This document shows positions 58,343-64,000 of a stretch of DNA of 64,000 nucleotides, in pieces. The position numbers and the translations under genes are program-made. Position 1 is the stretch's first letter, and each line of letters begins with the position of its first letter. Source of the stretch: Diphasiastrum complanatum (taxonomy: Eukaryota; Streptophyta; Lycopodiopsida; Lycopodiales; Lycopodiaceae); contig CM055113.1 of NCBI GenBank assembly GCA_029204225.1, positions 7,533,852 through 7,597,851 of the forward strand, given 5' to 3'. Below the pieces are notes generated by a model. The model had not been told where the DNA came from. It made no database searches and saw only the letters and a program-made list of their open reading frames with translations.

Positions 58343-59445
58343 CACCACTAGTAGTGCATTGTGACACCTCACTAGACACCTCTGCAGCCTATCTAAGCCA
58401 CGTCATCCAGTTCCCCAATAACTCACTGATAGACCCATACAAATCCACCATCAAGTGTTTAGGCCTACAACCATTAATTATGACCATGTACACATAAGGG
58501 CCCCAATTCCCTTATAGTCACAATTAACTTACGGGTTGTTGGTATACTGGTCTCTAGCGTGGACACGCTACCCAAGACCAGTCATGGGCATGACACAATC
58601 AACCTGAGAAAAGATGATATAATTTCAAATAAATTCCACTCTAAATCACTCTTATAAGATCAAGCTGAACCTTTATATAGAATTAAAACAATCTACTTTC
58701 CAAGCACAAGCTAAAAAGATCACAATTTTGACAAAAAATGATCTCAATGACCTACTAGAGAATGGAGGGCCAATATTAACTTAAAACCATAATGATAAAA
58801 CCCCGAAGTAAACCTCATTCTCTAAGGCCTAACCTACTAGAGAGTGGAGGGTCTACATTAATTTCATTTGTAGCATCGAATAGTGTACAATACAATGTGA
58901 AGTAACACAATACACGAAACCACATTGAGGGAGAACACTAAGAAAGAAAAGATAGGCATGTATTGCAAATGAGGTTCTTGTCAAAAATGGCCTCTTCCAC
59001 TCCTATATATACTTGGAGTGGTGGTCACTTACAAAAGGCACTATGGGACAAGTAGGCCACATAGACTAACTTAACTTTGAATTACATTGGTGCCATGGGA
59101 CAAATCCCCAATAGGCCTTTGTGACTAACTTTTACATAATTTGAAATTACATATCTATGTGCAATGTCCATGGCAATTTAAACTTAGAACTAAATAAATT
59201 AAGCCATTACGGATAACGTAAAAGCCTAAACTTGATGGAAAAGTTCTACGTTTAAATCCTATCATGCTTGTACTTTTAAAGATGTTTCGTAGGATGGCTA
59301 GAATATTCCTTGAAATATCAGCCTACAGTCAAGAATGGAGATACAAATCATAGATAATCACAAAAAAATCAATGAATGCTTGAATTGATCAAAATCTATG
59401 ATGCTAGTGAATCAAATTGCAAGAATTTAGCTCATTTCATAACAT
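58343..59445. other. LTR-like non-coding region
   Basis: No gene. The phrase ACCTACTAGAGAATGGAGGG and its variant occur twice (about 58750 and 58850). A minus-strand TATA (CAAGTATATATAGGAG near 59010) sits inside a short inverted repeat CCACTCC/GGAGTGG. This suggests a promoter, probably of another decayed LTR. Confidence 0.4.
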
Positions 59446-59458
59446 AGCTCTGATACCA
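59446..59458 (-). other. Isolated Copia-type primer-binding site
   Basis: The minus strand reads TGGTATCAGAGCT, preceded by TTTTCAACA as an LTR end would be. An LTR would therefore begin at 59459 and extend right, but no second boundary or gag was found. Confidence 0.5.
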
Positions 59459-59561
59459 TGTTGAAAACCAACAAACTTTCCGGAGATATTCGTGTGCGAG
59501 GAGGAGTGACAATGAAAGATGAAAACAATGACGAGCAAGCAAGAAAGGAGAATGTTGCTCG

Positions 59562-61463
59562 TGGAACTGTTGAACTTATAGTTCGTGTTAACAAAAATTG
59601 AGTTGCCTAAATCTGTTGTGCTTGTTTGCATCATAGATTATACACAAAAAAACAAAAACAATGTACTGAAATGATAATTTCAAGGAGGCCATCGCTGCTA
59701 GTGAAGGCATTTCATCTAAGCGCTTTCCTATTACTAGACTATTCAAGAATCAAACTAAATTGTACCTGAGAGGTCAAATCCGAATCAGTCGTTCACGTTC
59801 TATTTTAGAAGTTCAATGTGGAAAAGGAAGATTCGGGTCAGCCGCAAAGAGATTACTTCTTCAGTGATGAATGCATTACTTTTGGCCACTTGTTCTGACA
59901 CGCCAACCTGCTGATTTTGGAGCAGCGCGACCATCTCTGTTGTTTGGACTGGTTGCCTGGTTGATGAGTGAAAGCTATTTACTATAAATTCTTGAGGAAT
60001 GTTGTGACAGTTCATTGTTTGAGGAGCGCTACCTGGATTGCAAGAATGATCTTATGTTAGTCTGAGAATCAGACCTGTAGCGCGACTATTCACAATAAGC
60101 TTGTTGATGGTTGTAGGAGAAAGCTCTCCAGCACGACCTCTCTTGGATTTGTGGGAGAGATGATGTCTCCATCCCATGACCTATTTTTGACTAGATGAAA
60201 GAGAAGAACTGATAAAGAATGACTGTCCAACATTAAGCTGCAGAAAATCTATCACTATGCTAAAAATAATGAAGGGACCAACAAATATTTTGAAAAAGAA
60301 TCAACTAATTACAAAGAACCAGACCTGAAGAGATCATATGTGGACACTCCCTTGAAACTTAAGTCAGAGCAAAAAGACTAAGGTATTTTTCATTGTTTAT
60401 CTGTATTTTCACTCGTCTTAATTCACTTCATAATAGATATAGAAAATGAGTAAATGTTATTATGTGTATTATTGAAATGGCTATGAATAGATAATATATA
60501 TATAACGTTCTTTGTCATGAATTCAATAAAAAGTACAGTCAATAAAGAAAAATGTTAGATTCTTTCAAGAACAGAATATTTTATAGGCTTAAAAAGAGCT
60601 AAAATTACTATGAATTTTTAAGGGCTGTATCTTTCAATCCATAACTCGGATCTAAATGATCCAAAAAGGTAAATTGCTTCTCATAACTCATAAAATCTAT
60701 TGGAACTAAGAAAAAGGGACTTTTTAAAAAATGTTATCAAAGATTTTTCGAAATAATTAATTTGCAATACCTGAGAAATAAAAGCATAATAATCAAACTA
60801 TCGCTAACCCATTGGGAAAATGGGAAGGCTATCACTCAAAGTGGTTGAAAAATAGGGCTATATATTCCAAAAACGGCTTATTATAACATGACAAGACCAT
60901 TGAAAAATATGGTTGACAAGGTTTTGTAGATAGATCATGACAATTACATCAGTGATTGAATTAAATTAAGTGTGAATGTTCATGTTCTATTGCATGTGCA
61001 TGATGTAAGTCATGAAAATACTTTATAGTATGAATTTATGGTATTTACTAATGTGTGAATGGACATTCTATTAAAAATTCCATAATGAAATAAAAATGAA
61101 ATGATTTTTGTACACTTCATCAACTGAAATCCAATTGAAATGTTAATAATCAACACCAACAATTTGAAATAACACAGGAACTCATATCAAAAGTGATACA
61201 TTATTGATTCATGAATTATCAAGGACTATTTGTGATCTATTAAATTCTAAGACAATATCATAACTAGAAACCCAATGCCTGGCTTCATAACCATATAAAA
61301 CCTTGCTATAGTGTTGTGAACACTATTGAGCAACATACGAAACATACTACAAAAAGTATTTCTCTCAAAATTCTAGCCTATCTTCGACTCAGGTTGCGAT
61401 GTTTTAGGACATGAAGGATCAAGTTGCACCTGTAGTAGGGGGTGATTTTAGGAAACTTCACTT
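59562..61463. repeat. Repeat X, copy 3
   Basis: Direct repeat of 16575-18887, lacking about 350 bp of it near 61055. Interrupted on the right by a solo LTR at 61464, after which the shared flank resumes. Confidence 0.8.
59857..60015 (-). pseudogene. Exon-like ORF in repeat X (copy 3)
   Basis: The minus strand encodes MNCHNIPQEFIVNSFHSS and continues TEMVALLQNQQVGVSEQVAK to a splice-donor-like GAA/GTAATC. Upstream, in the frame shared with copy 2, a TAA (near 60057) replaces the TCA of copy 2. Function not recognised. Confidence 0.45.
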
Positions 61464-62199
61464 TGTGAAGAATTGAAAAAGATTATCTATGTTAGATATA
61501 GGGGTCTTACGTTTTTTACATCAAGCATCTAGGTGTAGGATGTTGATAGGAACAAAGTTGGCATAGATGGCAAATTATGCATTTCCACTTGTAATGCCAC
61601 TATTGAGCCAAAACAGAGTAAGAGACTAAACTCGTGCCAATTAGAGTGTAGACAAGTGTAATGCTTTTGTTTGATGAATTCTAAGAGGTCCAATAGGATT
61701 TAGAGGTGGAACCATGTGAGGTCCAATAGGAATTTGAGGTGTGCTTGAATATAGTCCAATAGAATTAAGAGGTGCATGGATCAATGGTCCAATAGGATTA
61801 AGAGGTGACAAAGTGTGGTCCAATCATAGTTAAGCATAGTGGTAGCTCTTGAATCTACTAGTATCATTGTACTCCTCATTTTGAAGCTAATTGATTTGGT
61901 GATTATGTGGTTTTTGAGTGTTATTGGATTTCTAGCTTTCTCTCTCTACCCGAGAGCTCATGATGGTTTTTCTCTCTCTACCCGAGGAGAGCAACTTGTT
62001 TTTACTTAGAATATTTTTTGAATACTTCCCATACGTGTGAGTGAGAGTTGCAAGTGATTGAATGCATGTAGTAGTGTGTTTTTGCCATAGGATCTAAGAT
62101 TGATCTTGAATCTCAATCTAGTCTTGATCTTGGTGCATCTACACACCTTAGGAGATCACAAGTACATGTAGAGGACAATCCACACGTGTGAAATCAACA
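61464..62199 (+). mobile_element. Solo LTR related to LTR-A, 736 bp
   Basis: Starts TGTGAAGAATTG and ends GAAATCAACA. The flanks are CACTT (61459-61463) and CATTT (62200-62204), one mismatch. Copy 2 of the locus reads straight through at this site (18878-18890), so the empty site is known. The GGGTAGAGAGAG doublet is present on the opposite strand (61940-61990), giving plus orientation. Confidence 0.82.
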
Positions 62200-62210
62200 C
62201 ATTTGAATAT

Positions 62211-62472
62211 ATAAATAGTAGTAAATCTCTCTTAGAACTATCTTGGGCATTCTAGGAGTGGTATTTTTACAAGGGACTTATGCTAGGTCTAGATGAGAAA
62301 ATATACACTAAGTGGGAATTGTCTATACAAATTGTGTATTTGCACAAGAAATACAATTGTACAATTTCTAATCTACCAATCCTACTATGCTACAGTCTAC
62401 TTGCATAGGGCTAATCCCTTAACTCTAGCTAGGCTATCAATTTTTAGTCTATCTAAGCTAGGTGGCTCAAGA
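62211..62472. repeat. Conserved flank of the Copia-A insertion (copy 3)
   Basis: Matches 5601-5857 and 18888-19149 and ends in CAAGA before the LTR at 62473. Confidence 0.82.
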
Positions 62473-63800
62473 TGTTAAATTTCACATGTGTGGGAGAACC
62501 ATAAAGTGTGATAATGATCTCGTAAGACATGGTGATTGCACAAAGATCAAACATAGATTGATAATCAAGATCTATCTAAAAATACTAAGGCAAGAGCACT
62601 TGATTACAAGCATATATCAATCAAACAAGTACATACAGGAGACTTGTACTTGAAAAAAGTAAGTATGAAAAAGCTTTGCCCTTGGGTAGAGTGATAAACC
62701 AACTATCAAGCCTCGGGTAGAGAGAGAATCTAATATTACTCAAAAGTATAGAAATCTCATTAACTCTCAAAAACTCAAGTACATAATGAACCTATGGATG
62801 CTCAAATCTAGTGGTAGAGGATGCTCAAATCTTATTGGACCCTATTTTCTCCTCCTCTAGATGTGATTGGATGAGTGACTTAAGGCTTCCTCTAATTTGA
62901 TTGGACCATCATAATGAGAATCTCTCTTTTGATTGGTCTCTTGACCTCATGCCAACACTTAGGAGTTGGTCACTCATCAAATCTAATTAGGACACTTGTA
63001 GCATGCGTAACTAGATTGAGCCACATCACAAATTGATTTTGGCCTGATTCTGAAAGTACAAGCTCGAGTTGCCTCCTAAGCCAAGGATGGCCATATCATC
63101 TACCTATACATAGATGGTAGCAAAAAAATTTGCAACACTCAACATATATGTCTTTTACATTTTTCACACTCCTTAAAAGTTATCTATTCTAATTAAACAT
63201 GGATCCAGGTTGGGTGCCCTATCCACCTGGATTCAATTGGCGATAATTTTTTATTGGAAGATCCAATTGATATGAAACTAATTGCTACACAATCTTGACT
63301 CTACTAGCTTTCTAGAGCTATCTAGCATGGATTTTGGATATAACTTGGAAGAGAACCACTTCATCAAAGTTGGATGTCCTTCACGCGTGTCTGAGCACTA
63401 AAATTCATACAGTACTAGATCAGGTCCAATCACTATGATAATGAACCTTCTTGATCCAAAAATCTCAAAGATAGCAAGGGCGATGCAATCTACACTCTCT
63501 AGATCTTGATTTCATGCAAATTTTCACACATAACTTGATAGATGCATGGATATCTTAGGTAGGATCTGTTACCATATTAAATTTCACACATGTGAGAGTA
63601 TCCTAAAGTGTGATAATGATCTCCTAAGACTTGGTGATTGCACAAAGATCAAGCATAGATTGATAATCAAGATCTATCTCAAAAAACTAAGGCAAGAGCA
63701 CTTGATTACGTGCGTATATCAATCAAACAAGTACATACACACATGTGGAGACGTGTACTTGAAAAAACTAACTATGAAAAAGCCTTTCTCTCAGGTAGAA
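62473..63800 (-). mobile_element. Pol-less Copia-A derivative, copy 2 (TRIM-like)
   Basis: Complete 3' LTR (62473-63168), about 400 bp internal DNA, primer site on the minus strand (63561-63574, TGGTAACAGATCCT) and a truncated 5' LTR from 63575. The truncation point (after TCTCAGGTAGA near 63800) is the same as in copy 1 (7111), so the two are duplicates of one already truncated element. Confidence 0.82.
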
Positions 63801-64000
63801 AGAGGGTAATGATATCACCTCTAATCTTCCGGAGGAATCCATTCTTTGCTCGAGAAAGAGGGTAATGATATCGCCTCTAATCTTCCACCTAAACTGGATG
63901 GTGTGTAAGATGAATCATAGAAGAAAATACAAGAATCCGAAAGTGATCTCGTGGAGTGGTTCTTGTATTACAGAAGACCAAAATCAGAATGAATAACGTC
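63801..64000. repeat. Duplicate of 7112-7311, running off the window
   Basis: Matches 7112 onward, including the AAGAGGGTAATGATATC doublet and the phrase CACCTAAACTGGATGGTGTG. The duplication therefore extends beyond the right edge. No gene. Confidence 0.8.

Overview
This window is plant nuclear DNA from a large, repeat-rich genome. The evidence is plant-type Ty1/Copia and Ty3/Gypsy retrotransposons, a CACTA (TNP2-type) transposase remnant, plant-like initiator-Met primer-binding sites, AT-rich spacers and one intron-containing RBR ubiquitin-ligase gene. I cannot assign a species; a fern, lycophyte or gymnosperm would fit, but that is a guess. All boundaries were read by eye. No alignment or database search was run.

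Layout. 1-5537: internal region and 3' LTR of Copia-1, with an uninterrupted 1317-codon gag-pol. 5538-7111: a scrap of repeat X, a conserved 257-bp flank and a pol-less deletion derivative of Copia-A. 7112-9463: AT-rich spacer, a decayed coding stretch and a minisatellite. 9464-15231: Gypsy-1, which has gag but no pol. 16575-19149: repeat X copy 2 plus flank. 19150-30700: Copia-A (minus strand, TSD CAAGA on both sides). Copia-B (unusual AG...CT LTR ends, TSD ATTTG) is inserted in it, and a 5.3-kb inversion (24506-29816) cuts across both.

30701-33065 and 47738-49095: older host DNA split by Gypsy-2. 33066-47737: Gypsy-2 (TSD AATTG), which carries a leader minisatellite, gag and protease. Nested in it are Copia-D, Copia-C and a solo LTR (TSD CGAAG). 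49096-52005: CACTA transposase remnant with its 3' terminus. 52522-54262: a four-exon RBR (RING1-IBR-RING2) gene on the minus strand, the only convincing host gene. 55205-55920: Copia gag scrap. 56847-58342: small LTR element with an inverted partial LTR. 59562-64000: repeat X copy 3, a solo LTR, the flank again and a second copy of the Copia-A derivative.

How it fits together. The order of insertions can be read from target-site duplications: Copia-B is younger than Copia-A, the inversion is younger than both, and Gypsy-2 is younger than the transposase-like locus it splits. Three copies of one Copia-A insertion junction (5858, 19150, 62473) show that the segment was duplicated after Copia-A inserted. 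Copia-1 looks youngest. I found no CRISPR array, rRNA, tRNA or operon-type organisation.
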